This document shows, piece after piece, positions 1 through 7,371 of a stretch of DNA of 16,898 bases; within the stretch, counting starts at the first letter, position 1, and each line of letters begins with the position of its first letter. A program made the position numbers and the translations under genes. This stretch comes from Psychrobacter sp. UBA6766. GTDB taxonomy: Bacteria > Pseudomonadota > Gammaproteobacteria > Pseudomonadales > Moraxellaceae. The stretch is from positions 1 to 16,898 of the forward strand of contig NZ_DKGQ01000006.1 of NCBI RefSeq assembly GCF_002453355.1, in the 5' to 3' direction. Below the pieces are notes generated by a model, which saw nothing but the letters and a program-made list of their open reading frames with translations, was not told the origin of the DNA and ran no database searches.

Positions 1-1685
1 TTTATTTTGAACTGACTATAGTCCCGTTGGCATCGAAATAAATCATATTGACTGACATTATAATAAGGTAGTGCTGAAAGGTGATGAACAGGACAGTTGG
101 TCAATACTTCTATAAGTGCTTTATCTGTACTTTTTTGAGATAAATAGTGAGGCAAATAGTTTCTAACTTTATTTATGCTCAGCCTTATTCCAAACTCTTT
201 ATTGAGTTTACGGAGATCCTCTTTTGCTTTTTCATGAATAGAGTCTCTTATTTTATCATCAGTACTTTCAACCATTTCAACATGCATCGCACCTAACGGG
301 TACGGCATGAAAACATATAGCCTGTCTGGCTTATTAAGCTTATCTGATTTATAAGCACATAACGATTTATCCCAGTCATTATTGATATGGCTACGTGCTG
401 GACAAAATGTGAGTTGGTAGCGATAACCGTTAGATCCAAGCTTTAACTGCTCAGAAGTATATATGTCATGAATACCTGTCAGTAATAGCATGTATAGATA
501 TAATGCGGATTGATCAGATATATCGAATTTAAACTTTCCCTCTTCATATTCATGCTCATATTCGTACTCTTTATCAATAGATAAAAAATCAAGGTTGCTT
601 AGTTTGCTAGCTATATATTCGACCAATCTTTTTATTTCATCTTCATGTGCTGTATTAACATCAGTGACCTGATTCATCGCATTTTTTCGACGACTGTTTG
701 ATTGGCCTTCTGCTTTTACCAGATCTAAATAATAGTTACTTGGATTATCTATAGTTACTTGCTCAAAGGATTCCTGCTCATTATCTTGGCGTTCACCAGC
801 TTCAAAAGCATCTGTATTACTTGTAGATTCAGAGATATTTGCTAGATCATTGATTATGTTTCCTGTCGTGTCGTCATAATATGAGGGACCACTAATAACC
901 CGATAAGGGGTGCTGGTTACTCGAGTAATACCAGAATCATTTTTGAAGTAGTTGTCAATCGGTAGAATATACTCGTAAAGATATTGGGCTATACGCTCAT
1001 TAATATCATTTCTAGCATCGTTGGAAGGAAATAATGTATTTTTATCCAGTAACTTGCTTCCATACCTTTTTATTTCCGACTCAAAGGTATCAGGGGAGTT
1101 ATTAAGCCATCTGGTGTAATTGTCGTTATTTTGGGCTTGGATAAGATTATCCTGAATATGTCGCAGACTCTCAAACTGTGTTATGTCTGGCAAAAATGGA
1201 ACTAAGAATTCACGAATATTACTGGTTAAAAACCGGCATTCATCAAGTGTGGTCTCAATCCTACTATCATAATCAGTCAACTCAACCATTTTAAGACAGA
1301 GAAAAAAGTAGAGAGAACGAATGTTATTTATTTTTGGTGAGTCTGAACGACTGGCTAAAAAAGTAATGAGGTAGAGATTTTTGAGATACTTATGACGTGT
1401 TTTTAAGTTTTTTAGGAAGTTTTTCTGGTCAATACCGCTTTCATATATCTGTATTTTCTCTGTTTCAGTTAAAGTAGAAACTATATCCTTTGTTTTTATC
1501 CATTCACTTAAAGCACTATACTGACTGTTAAAGGCAGATCTAAATTGTACAGGCAAAGTGTTTTTCAAGAACTTTACCTCAGTTATTAAAGATAAAGCTT
1601 CATCGCTGTTAGGATCAGAAAAATCAACAATGTTTTTTTGTAGCCATTCTTCGATATTTTTAGAGCGATTATCTTCATCAGTCAT
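1..1685 (-). CDS. Large uncharacterised protein, C-terminus beyond the left edge
   Basis: Translating the minus strand gives an uninterrupted frame of about 561 residues that leaves the window. I do not recognise the family with confidence. The first half is helical and polar. An acidic, low-complexity linker (Glu, Asn, Ser rich) lies around residues 270-340. After it comes a more ordered part with motifs YVFMPYPLGAMHVEM and INKVRNYLPHYLS, then a Leu/Tyr-rich stretch ending near SALPYYNVSQYDL. The helix pattern of this last part loosely recalls the C-terminal half of atypical large tyrosine recombinases found in multi-gene mobile modules, but no catalytic set can be shown. The start is uncertain: an in-frame ATG lies 19 codons upstream (1742), and neither has a good ribosome site. 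The integrase on the same strand is separated from it by a terminator. Confidence 0.7.
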   Translation of the reverse strand, partial: MTDEDNRSKNIEEWLQKNIVDFSDPNSDEALSLITEVKFLKNTLPVQFRSAFNSQYSALSEWIKTKDIVSTLTETEKIQIYESGIDQKNFLKNLKTRHKYLKNLYLITFLASRSDSPKINNIRSLYFFLCLKMVELTDYDSRIETTLDECRFLTSNIREFLVPFLPDITQFESLRHIQDNLIQAQNNDNYTRWLNNSPDTFESEIKRYGSKLLDKNTLFPSNDARNDINERIAQYLYEYILPIDNYFKNDSGITRVTSTPYRVISGPSYYDDTTGNIINDLANISESTSNTDAFEAGERQDNEQESFEQVTIDNPSNYYLDLVKAEGQSNSRRKNAMNQVTDVNTAHEDEIKRLVEYIASKLSNLDFLSIDKEYEYEHEYEEGKFKFDISDQSALYLYMLLLTGIHDIYTSEQLKLGSNGYRYQLTFCPARSHINNDWDKSLCAYKSDKLNKPDRLYVFMPYPLGAMHVEMVESTDDKIRDSIHEKAKEDLRKLNKEFGIRLSINKVRNYLPHYLSQKSTDKALIEVLTNCPVHHLSALPYYNVSQYDLFRCQRDYSQFKI

Positions 1686-1757
1686 TGTTCTGTAACCATT
1701 GTAAACTATTTCCTTAACTGTAGCTCCGTTTATATAAAGCATCCAGCTATAAAAATG

Positions 1758-1786
1758 AAAAAAGACACCTGTTTGGATGTCTTTTT
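1758..1786 (-). terminator. Rho-independent terminator after the integrase
   Basis: A hairpin with arms built on AAAAAGACA and TGTCTTTTT, with inner CC/GG pairs, lies 18 bases past the integrase stop. It has T runs on both strands, so it may work in both directions and isolate the integrase from the left-edge gene. Confidence 0.75.
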
Positions 1787-1803
1787 GTTAAGTATAGGCT
1801 TTT

Positions 1804-2979
1804 TCATACGTTTTGTAGTATTCCTCGTGCTATCAGTAGCTTATCTAAAGCACTTCCGTCTTGACGAGTTAGGTTTGGCACATATCGAGAATACACTGTG
1901 AATAGCATTTTTGTGTTGCTATGACCCATTTGCGCAGCAATCCATTCAGGCGACTCACCAGCAGCAAGCCAAAGAGTTGCAGCGGTATGTCTACTTTGGT
2001 AAGGATTTCGCTTATCAAGCTCTAAATATCGTAGTAACGGATACCAAACTCGCTTTGTCACATTACGATGATTCAAAGGGGTGCCCGCTTTTGTGCAGAA
2101 CACGAACTCACTTAGATGTTTAGTTAGTTTCTGCTGACCAATTAATGCATCATAAACCAGTTGGTTCATCTGAATGATACGATTCGAACCTGAGGTTTTA
2201 GTTTCGCCTATGACACCATTTACGACTGCCTGATCAACGATGATTTGTCGGCGTTCAAAATCTATATTTTTCCAAGGCAAGCCATCAATCTCACCTGTTC
2301 GCATACCTGTAAAAAATCGTACGACATAGTAAGGCTTATAATCTGCTCTCACGTTATTGATAATGAGCATGACCTCTTCTAGAGTAAAAGGACTGACATT
2401 ACTTTTAGGCTCACTGAGTGGTTTTATATTCTTCCAAGGGCTGTCAAAATCAAAACGCTCAGAGGCTTCGGTCAGCACCATACGTAATGGCGTCATGATA
2501 TGATTAATGCGAGACGCTGATAAAGTTCGTCTGTTATTACCATCTTTGACTAACTTGCCTCGAAAAGTCATGATTTTGGCTTTGCTAATGGTATTTAGCG
2601 GTACATTACCAAAATGAGGAATGAGGTAAATTCTAAATATATCTTCCACATTACTTATTTGAGAATCCCGCCATTCCGGCTTTTTCTCCTCTAACCAAAC
2701 TTTGCTAAAGCTATCAAATCTTGAGCTTGAGTCCTTATGACTATTCGTTGACCTCATAAGCTCTAAGCTTTGAAACTGCTCAAGCTTTTTACTTTGCGGG
2801 AAGTAGTTTTCATAGCGAAAACTACCTAATTGAATATCTGCCTCCATTTTGCTAACGAAATTTTCTAGACGCTTTCGATTAGGCTTAGTGTCTGCCAGTA
2901 AGGTTTGCTCTCTACAACGTTGACCTATGTATCGGAAATCTACATACAGGTTGCCATTACGGCTATTGATACTCGCCAT
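1804..2979 (-). CDS. Tyrosine recombinase / phage-type integrase
   Basis: A 391-residue site-specific recombinase that would integrate and excise the surrounding element. Residues about 1-60 look like the arm-type DNA-binding domain of lambda/P22-like integrases (start NSRNGNLYVDFRY). Residues about 85-185 fit the core-binding (SAM-like) domain, and the catalytic domain follows. Catalytic positions visible are Arg227 (TGMRTGE), the beta-hairpin Lys261 (ETKTSGSNR), Arg330 (YQSRHTAA), His353 (MGHSN) and the nucleophile Tyr363 (TVYSRY). The first His of the usual HxxR box is Tyr327, a common variant in this subfamily. The length is normal and the gene looks intact. It starts 2 bases after the stop of the excisionase-like gene, so the two are probably one operon, read toward the terminator at 1758-1786. 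Confidence 0.95.
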   Translation of the reverse strand: MASINSRNGNLYVDFRYIGQRCREQTLLADTKPNRKRLENFVSKMEADIQLGSFRYENYFPQSKKLEQFQSLELMRSTNSHKDSSSRFDSFSKVWLEEKKPEWRDSQISNVEDIFRIYLIPHFGNVPLNTISKAKIMTFRGKLVKDGNNRRTLSASRINHIMTPLRMVLTEASERFDFDSPWKNIKPLSEPKSNVSPFTLEEVMLIINNVRADYKPYYVVRFFTGMRTGEIDGLPWKNIDFERRQIIVDQAVVNGVIGETKTSGSNRIIQMNQLVYDALIGQQKLTKHLSEFVFCTKAGTPLNHRNVTKRVWYPLLRYLELDKRNPYQSRHTAATLWLAAGESPEWIAAQMGHSNTKMLFTVYSRYVPNLTRQDGSALDKLLIARGILQNV

Positions 2980-2981
2980 GA

Positions 2982-3197
2982 TTACGCTCCCGCTGCAAAT
3001 GGAATGGTATCGTCGTAGCCTGTCAGCATCAGCTCCTCAATCTTTTGCCATATAAAAAGGATCTTTCTACCTCCAAAGGGTTTGATGTAATGAACGCCCT
3101 CAATAAATACCGCATCTTTAAGTTGGTTGCGTATGGTCTTGCTGTCATATTTAATACGTTGTGACAGCTCTTCGGTTGTTAAATAGGTATAACTCAT
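2982..3197 (-). CDS. Excisionase-like small HTH DNA-binding protein
   Basis: A 71-residue protein directly upstream of the integrase and on the same strand (2-base gap). The N-terminus (YLTTEELSQRIKYDSKTIRN) reads as the helix-turn-helix used by Xis/AlpA-type proteins to bend DNA at attachment sites. A wing-like part follows (GVHYIKPFGGRKILFIW). Size, position and coupling to the integrase support a role as recombination directionality factor; this is inferred from context, as no full family match can be tested here. A purine-rich AAGGA sequence lies just upstream of the ATG. Confidence 0.75.
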   Translation of the reverse strand: MSYTYLTTEELSQRIKYDSKTIRNQLKDAVFIEGVHYIKPFGGRKILFIWQKIEELMLTGYDDTIPFAAGA

Positions 3198-3262
3198 AGT
3201 AAAATCCTTACTAAAGATTAAAGTGTTATTGTCCGATAGCTTTATGACCTGCTATAGAACAT

Positions 3263-3313
3263 AATTTACACTAAAAATAATCTTTTGCAAGACATTTTTA
3301 TCTACAGTAGATT
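3263..3313. promoter_or_regulatory. Divergent promoters with a palindromic operator between xis-int and the XRE regulator
   Basis: The palindrome TTGCAA at 3285-3290 can serve as -35 box for both strands. To the right it is followed after 17 bases by TAGATT (3308-3313), and to the left after 16 bases by TAAATT (read on the minus strand, 3263-3268). A perfect inverted repeat ATCTAC-A-GTAGAT covers 3300-3312 and overlaps the rightward -10 box, so a bound repressor would block the regulator's own promoter. Read by eye; both -10 boxes match the consensus only 4 of 6. Confidence 0.5.
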
Positions 3314-3333
3314 GTTTTAATATGGAGGAGGTT

Positions 3334-3543
3334 ATGGTGAAGTGCAATTTATCTAGAATTATGGGTGAGAAAAGACTAAAGATTGCTGATGTATCTAGAG
3401 ATACTGATGTCAACAGAGGCACAATTACACGCATGTATAACGAAGAAGCCACAAGAGTGGATCTAGAAGTTGTCGAGAAGCTATGTTTATATTTGGATAT
3501 TGAAGTGGGCGACCTTTATGAGATAGTTAAGGAAGAAGAATAA
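3334..3543 (+). CDS. XRE/Cro-family transcriptional regulator of the element
   Basis: A small HTH protein of about 69 residues. It begins MVKCNLSRIMGEKRLKIADV, and the pattern VSRDTDVNRGTITRMYN is the recognition region of a Cro/CI-like HTH; it then closes with LEVVEKLCLYLDIEVGDLYEI, as in many short single-domain XRE proteins. I chose ATG 3334 (GTG 3337 also possible) because the strong Shine-Dalgarno GGAGGAGG at 3324-3331 lies inside the longer frame that would start at 3322. The gene is divergent from the excisionase-integrase pair, the layout of a lysogeny-like switch, so it probably controls them and itself through the palindrome upstream. Confidence 0.85.
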   Translation: MVKCNLSRIMGEKRLKIADVSRDTDVNRGTITRMYNEEATRVDLEVVEKLCLYLDIEVGDLYEIVKEEE

Positions 3544-3681
3544 ACCTCTCTTCTTTTAGAACCCGAGACAACGCTGCGCTTATCAGTTATTACACCAAAC
3601 AATATGCAGCAAACTATAGTTTCTCAAATAGGCTGAATGTTCTGTTAAATAACGAAAAGCTCTATAGAAGATTATTTTAAG

Positions 3682-3709
3682 TTGCAATAGCTCAAAATGT
3701 ATGTATAAT
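3682..3709 (+). promoter_or_regulatory. Sigma70-type promoter for the small two-gene unit
   Basis: TTGCAA (3682-3687), a 16-base spacer and a perfect TATAAT (3704-3709) lie about 60 bases before the ATG at 3771. The leader contains an inverted repeat TAATCT-ACAGG-AGATTA (3751-3767) that covers the Shine-Dalgarno and resembles the operator at 3300-3312. Confidence 0.65.
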
Positions 3710-3770
3710 TTAATCTGTAGGAAGTCATTACGACTAACAGAAATAAATATTAATCTACAGGAGATTATAC

Positions 3771-4049
3771 ATGAACACATTTATTAAAACGCCGCATGCT
3801 TCAATCTGGTTAAGCGCCGAAGCAATATCGCTATCTACCAAACTTATGGTAAACCTGCAAATACAACAGGGTTCACAACTAGCAAAGATGCTAGGCGTCA
3901 ATCCGATATTTTATAATAATGAAGCAGTCAGGATATGGGTGCAACGAGAGCTAAATGAAGGATTAGCGCTGAATCGTTATACCTTAACGAATCTTGAGAC
4001 CAAGTTTTTGGCCATTATGAATCATTACGAGATTCCTTATTCGTTGTGA
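3771..4049 (+). CDS. Uncharacterised small protein (92 aa)
   Basis: I do not recognise this protein. It has a good promoter and a CAGGAG ribosome site 7 bases before ATG. It appears soluble, with no signal peptide or membrane segment. The middle (WLSAEAISLSTKLMVNLQIQ followed by SQLAKMLGVNPIFYNNEAVRIW) could include a helix-turn-helix-like segment, but this is weak. It precedes the zinc-motif gene by 31 bases and shares its terminator, so the two are probably co-transcribed. Position after the regulator fits an accessory gene of the integrated element. Confidence 0.65.
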   Translation: MNTFIKTPHASIWLSAEAISLSTKLMVNLQIQQGSQLAKMLGVNPIFYNNEAVRIWVQRELNEGLALNRYTLTNLETKFLAIMNHYEIPYSL

Positions 4050-4080
4050 TTAACGTCAACTACTTGGTTTGGAGATAACC

Positions 4081-4401
4081 ATGAGCTTAAAACTTATTTT
4101 CGGCGCTAATGCAGATCAGTCCGACATACAACTATGTGAAGACTATTGGGCATACGGGCATGATGGGCGGTATGTAGAGTATATAGAATTACTCTGCAGA
4201 CAATACCATATCGATTATCATATTTTGTTTGGCGTATTAGCGGAGTGCCAGGCTTACTTAGATGATGTTCACTGTGAGTACTGTGGACGGCCGTATCAAC
4301 TTGATGTACCAGCGGATATACCTTATATCAGAAAACAATCATCTTGGTTCTGTGAATCATGTATTAGCTTTTCCGGTGGGCAGCTTACAGTTGGTAGATA
4401 A
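4081..4401 (+). CDS. Small protein with a probable four-Cys zinc site (106 aa)
   Basis: ATG 4081 is preferred over TTG 4069 because GGAG at 4071-4074 lies 6 bases before it. The first half is rich in Tyr, Asp and His and looks compactly helical (DYWAYGHDGRYVEYIELLCR). The second half carries CEYCGRPY and, about 25 residues later, CESC, a CxxC...CxxC layout typical of a treble-clef or ribbon zinc site. This could bind DNA, RNA or a protein partner; the family is unknown to me. It is the last gene before a strong terminator. Confidence 0.7.
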   Translation: MSLKLIFGANADQSDIQLCEDYWAYGHDGRYVEYIELLCRQYHIDYHILFGVLAECQAYLDDVHCEYCGRPYQLDVPADIPYIRKQSSWFCESCISFSGGQLTVGR

Positions 4402-4417
4402 TAATTTGAGATGTACT

Positions 4418-4453
4418 AAAAAGCCAATTAACCTCTCGATTAATTGGCTTTTT
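4418..4453 (+). terminator. Strong rho-independent terminator closing the integration module
   Basis: A 14-base arm, AAAAAGCCAATTAA, pairs perfectly with TTAATTGGCTTTTT across an 8-base loop and ends in a T run, 17 bases past the stop at 4401. It separates the small genes from the conflict cassette, which must therefore have its own promoter. Confidence 0.9.
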
Positions 4454-4619
4454 AGTTTTTCATGATTAACTAATTTTTTATAAGAGTGTCAATTTATCAT
4501 ACAACAGACTCACTTTCATCAGATATCGAGCTTGCAATATAACCGCTTACACATTTTCTATAGTAAAGCTACTTTAAGCTATTTCTAAATATTTTTTAGG
4601 CTTAACTTAGCTAGATACG

Positions 4620-4662
4620 ACAAAAATTGACGTGTTTGATTACTCTACATATCAATTTTTGT
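4620..4662. repeat. Perfect 11-bp inverted repeat with a 21-base spacer
   Basis: ACAAAAATTGA (4620-4630) is mirrored by TCAATTTTTGT (4652-4662). Arm centres are 32 bases (about three helical turns) apart, which suits a dimeric DNA-binding protein. A weak transcription terminator is also possible, although GC is too low for a strong one. Confidence 0.55.
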
Positions 4663-4764
4663 AGGGTTTTGTTATATTATAAAATATTGAAATTTAGTAG
4701 TCATTGATAAGTAATACTGAATTTATAAGACTTACGATAATATAATTTTTAGTTTTCAATTTAT

Positions 4765-4843
4765 AAGAGAGGTTGGCAAGCAACCCCGTAGTAGCTAGGC
4801 AAAAGCTAATAGCCTGAAAACTCTTTTTCACACTAATGCCGAC
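4765..4843 (+). ncRNA. Candidate structured 5' leader of the cassette mRNA
   Basis: Folding by hand gives a closing stem AAGAG (4765-4769) with CTCTT (4821-4825), a hairpin GGTTG-GCAAG-CAACC (4771-4785), and a second hairpin AGGC (4797-4800) with GCCT (4812-4815). TAGCT (4792-4796) can pair into the second loop with AGCTA (4804-4808), a pseudoknot. As an alternative, GTTGGCA (4772-4778) can pair with TGCCGAC (4837-4843), which would break the first hairpin. Mutually exclusive folds are a hallmark of regulatory leaders, but it matches no riboswitch class that I know. Confidence 0.25.
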
Positions 4844-4911
4844 AAACGTATTGCAGCTGTTTGGAGTAGTGTTAAACTATAAATTTTTAAAAATTAAGGC
4901 TAGGATCTCAC

Positions 4912-6213
4912 ATGTACTCAAACCCCTCTAATGTCGACATTTTAATAATGTGCGCTTTAAAAGATGAATTCGATCAGCTCTTACAAGTCAACAATGGTAT
5001 CCATGAAGAATGGAGAGAGTTTAATTTAGATAATGGTCGGAATGCCGCTTATGCTACATTTAAGACAAGCTCAGATTCGATGATTAGTATTTGTGCAACT
5101 TGGGTCGCATCAATGGGAAGGGAAAGCACGCAAGCTGTAGTGGGAACAATAATAAGTCAGTTAAAACCGAAATGTCTTGCTATGAGTGGTATTTGTGCCG
5201 GAAGACGAAATAAAACTGAACTTGGAGATGTGATCTTTGCAGATCGCTTGTGGTCATATGATGCAGGCAAAAAAATTGTTGAAAACGGCAAAGAAGTATT
5301 CCAAGGTGATATGTTGCCATACAAACCTAGTGAACTAATTGTTCAAAATATGCAACGCATGAAATCCGTGTTTAAAAATCAAGACTCATCTTGGATGAAT
5401 TTGAAGCCGCAGTTATCCTTAGAAGAGCAAGAGAACTGGGTTTTAAAGCATTTATTGAATAAGAAAAACCCTGTTGAACAAACTGATTTTGATGAAAATT
5501 GTCCCAACTGGTCAGAAGTTATTCAAAGACTTTGGAATAAAGGCTGGGTTGATAAACCAACTAAGTTGACCGTGTTAGGTGAAGAGCATATTCAAAATTT
5601 AATAATATTGAATCCTAAAGAACTACCAAAAGCCTCTGAGTTTTCTGTACATGTAGCCCCTATTGCTACTGGCGCTACTGTTACTGAAGATGATGGTATC
5701 TTTAATAGTTTTTCTAGCTTTATGAGAAAGGTGTTGGGTTTAGATATGGAAGGAAGCGGGCTCGCAGCATCAGCAGAAGCGTATAACTTACCTTTTATTT
5801 TGGCGAAAGGAGTTTCAGATTTTGCTGACACATATAAAGATGATCGTTATCGTATCTTTGCTGCACGCGCATCGGCAGAGTTACTAATTTTATTACTACG
5901 TAACAGTGATTTTCTATTTTCAAGCAATAACATTAAGAAAGAATCGATATCTCATTCAAATCCAAAATCTACTGAAATTATTGAGTACCTTGCTGATTTG
6001 TATCCAAATTTTGAGGAAACGCAAGTTTTATGGGAACAGGCTGGAGGTAGACTGAGTGATTTGGAAGCTAAATCTCGACCACTAAATCGTTGGCATACAA
6101 TCTGGAAAAAAGTTAATCAGGGCGCACAAGTTACCCCACAAGCTCTTTTGCAAGCTATTTATAAAGAGTATCCTCACAATTCAGTTATTAAATCCTTGTT
6201 AGACTTATATTAA
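4912..6213 (+). CDS. PNP/MTA-nucleosidase-type effector with C-terminal EAD1-like domain
   Basis: A 433-residue predicted effector of the conflict system. Residues about 8-330 form a purine-nucleoside-phosphorylase/uridine-phosphorylase fold. Visible marks are the first strand and Glu19 (LIMCALKDEF), the glycine loop MSGICAGRR (91-99), GDVIFADRLWSYDAG (105-119), the base/ribose-binding LDMEGSG with Glu280, and AKGVSDFAD with Asp303, equivalent to the catalytic Asp of MTA/SAH nucleosidases. The domain is interrupted by an insertion (about 155-245) that reads like a small winged helix (VIQRLWNKGWVDKPTKLT). Residues about 350-433 form the EAD1-like tag (VLWEQAGG, RWHTIW, YKEYPHNS), matched on the GAP1-like protein. 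Related nucleosidase effectors in Detocs, CBASS and Avs systems cleave ATP or other purine nucleotides; substrate here is unknown. The gene opens the operon. No signal peptide is present, so it acts in the cytoplasm. Confidence 0.85.
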   Translation: MYSNPSNVDILIMCALKDEFDQLLQVNNGIHEEWREFNLDNGRNAAYATFKTSSDSMISICATWVASMGRESTQAVVGTIISQLKPKCLAMSGICAGRRNKTELGDVIFADRLWSYDAGKKIVENGKEVFQGDMLPYKPSELIVQNMQRMKSVFKNQDSSWMNLKPQLSLEEQENWVLKHLLNKKNPVEQTDFDENCPNWSEVIQRLWNKGWVDKPTKLTVLGEEHIQNLIILNPKELPKASEFSVHVAPIATGATVTEDDGIFNSFSSFMRKVLGLDMEGSGLAASAEAYNLPFILAKGVSDFADTYKDDRYRIFAARASAELLILLLRNSDFLFSSNNIKKESISHSNPKSTEIIEYLADLYPNFEETQVLWEQAGGRLSDLEAKSRPLNRWHTIWKKVNQGAQVTPQALLQAIYKEYPHNSVIKSLLDLY

Positions 6214-6235
6214 TTACAATTTTGGAGCAGACACG

Positions 6236-7369
6236 ATGCCAAACGTATTAGATGCGATGAATCACTTAGGTTTAATTGATAAGCTAAATGGTGATGACAC
6301 CCGTTTCGATAAAATTGTTGATGCCACATCTTTGCTAGTAGATGAACTTAAAAGTGACGAGTCATTATTGATTCCTGCAGTGTTAGCAAGTATGAATAAT
6401 GGTATATTGGCAGATGATACTGCTATTAAACTTGCAGAAGCAAGCTTATTACAAACGTGGAAGTCGGCAAATACGGTATATGATGATGCTCCAATTCTTA
6501 TTTATAGGTCAATGCTATTAGAGGCTTGTGATCGAATAAGTAAAACAGCTAAAGGTAGAATTGCCTATATCTTATGGAACACTATTGCTGATATGCTTCC
6601 TTTTATCAAATTTGGTAATGAAGGCACAGTATTTGATAGTATCTTCCAAAATTGGGCTAAAGAAAGTGAAGAGTATTCAAGCCTAAATCTTATTAAAACT
6701 ATAGAGGATATTAAAACTCCATTTCCAAGAAAGCTTCCTGACTTTAAAGCAAGTGATGACTTAGCGGAAATTCATGATTTTGAAACCATATATAATAAAA
6801 TTTCTGAAGACTTTACCCAACGAGAAAGCCAATATCAAGAGCAATATCGACGTCTTAAAGAGTATGAAAATACTGTAAAAAATCATATTGCCGCTAATGA
6901 AAATCTAAAGCTTGATACTTTGTGGTGGAGTAAGTCTCTTTACTCATCTAATTCGAATAAAAGCTATAGAGCGTTTGCTCCTAAAGATGCATTAGTTATT
7001 ATGACTAATGACTTGTTGTGTGCATTACAAGAAGCACCACCAGCAAGTGTTTCCTATTTATTGGCTGAAACCTTAGCTCAATTACCTAATATCGATTTCG
7101 AGACTAAGTTTTCACTCAAAGCGATTTGGGAGTACTACTCAGCGAATACAACTAAGATTCCAGAACTGGTTATTGAGAAATTTCATTCAGTATCAAAAGG
7201 TAGTTGGCTATTTAATGATTTGGTAGTTACAGCGCTTCAGGGTAAAACTATGGATACGGATGAGGCTATCGCTAAATTAGCTGTTCCTAAAGATACACAA
7301 ATCAGTCTACCTGAATTAGCGCAGGCAATTTTTAGACAAGAATCTGCCAAGCAACAATTATCGAGCTGA
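6236..7369 (+). CDS. GTPase-associated helical protein (GASH-like)
   Basis: A 377-residue all-helical cytoplasmic protein. Residues about 1-160 are a helical bundle. Residues about 178-225 are a charged coiled coil (FTQRESQYQEQYRRLKEYE). Next comes the motif LDTLWWSKSLYS (226-237) with SYR (243-245), then a helical tail containing APPASVSYLLAETL. To my knowledge the LWW-S-YS/YR motif is the signature of the GASH domain (GTPase-associated system helical domain) found beside the GTPases of predicted conflict systems; I cannot confirm it by profile here. The gene starts 22 bases after the effector, with GGAG 8 bases before ATG, and ends 2 bases before the first GTPase, so it is in the same operon. 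It probably forms a scaffold with the GTPases. Confidence 0.75.
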   Translation: MPNVLDAMNHLGLIDKLNGDDTRFDKIVDATSLLVDELKSDESLLIPAVLASMNNGILADDTAIKLAEASLLQTWKSANTVYDDAPILIYRSMLLEACDRISKTAKGRIAYILWNTIADMLPFIKFGNEGTVFDSIFQNWAKESEEYSSLNLIKTIEDIKTPFPRKLPDFKASDDLAEIHDFETIYNKISEDFTQRESQYQEQYRRLKEYENTVKNHIAANENLKLDTLWWSKSLYSSNSNKSYRAFAPKDALVIMTNDLLCALQEAPPASVSYLLAETLAQLPNIDFETKFSLKAIWEYYSANTTKIPELVIEKFHSVSKGSWLFNDLVVTALQGKTMDTDEAIAKLAVPKDTQISLPELAQAIFRQESAKQQLSS

Positions 7370-7371
7370 CT

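Larger units (their letters stand above)
4454..4911. other. Long non-coding leader region ahead of the conflict cassette
   Basis: About 460 very AT-rich bases without a believable gene. It contains the inverted repeat at 4620-4662 and the foldable stretch 4765-4843, both listed separately. It must also hold the cassette promoter, but I could not pick one with good boxes and spacing. A short TATAGTAAA at 4559-4567 matches the outer end of the palindromic element at 11750. Confidence 0.5.

Noticed and set aside
3252..3452. Minus-strand frame opposite the XRE regulator
   Set aside because: It crosses the divergent promoter region and the regulator gene, which has a strong ribosome site and HTH pattern.
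4262..4465. 67-codon frame overlapping the zinc-motif gene
   Set aside because: It runs through the terminator at 4418-4453, lies in another frame of a better gene and lacks a ribosome site.
4765..4843. Retron-type non-coding RNA
   Set aside because: There is no reverse transcriptase gene in the window and no typical long msd stem.
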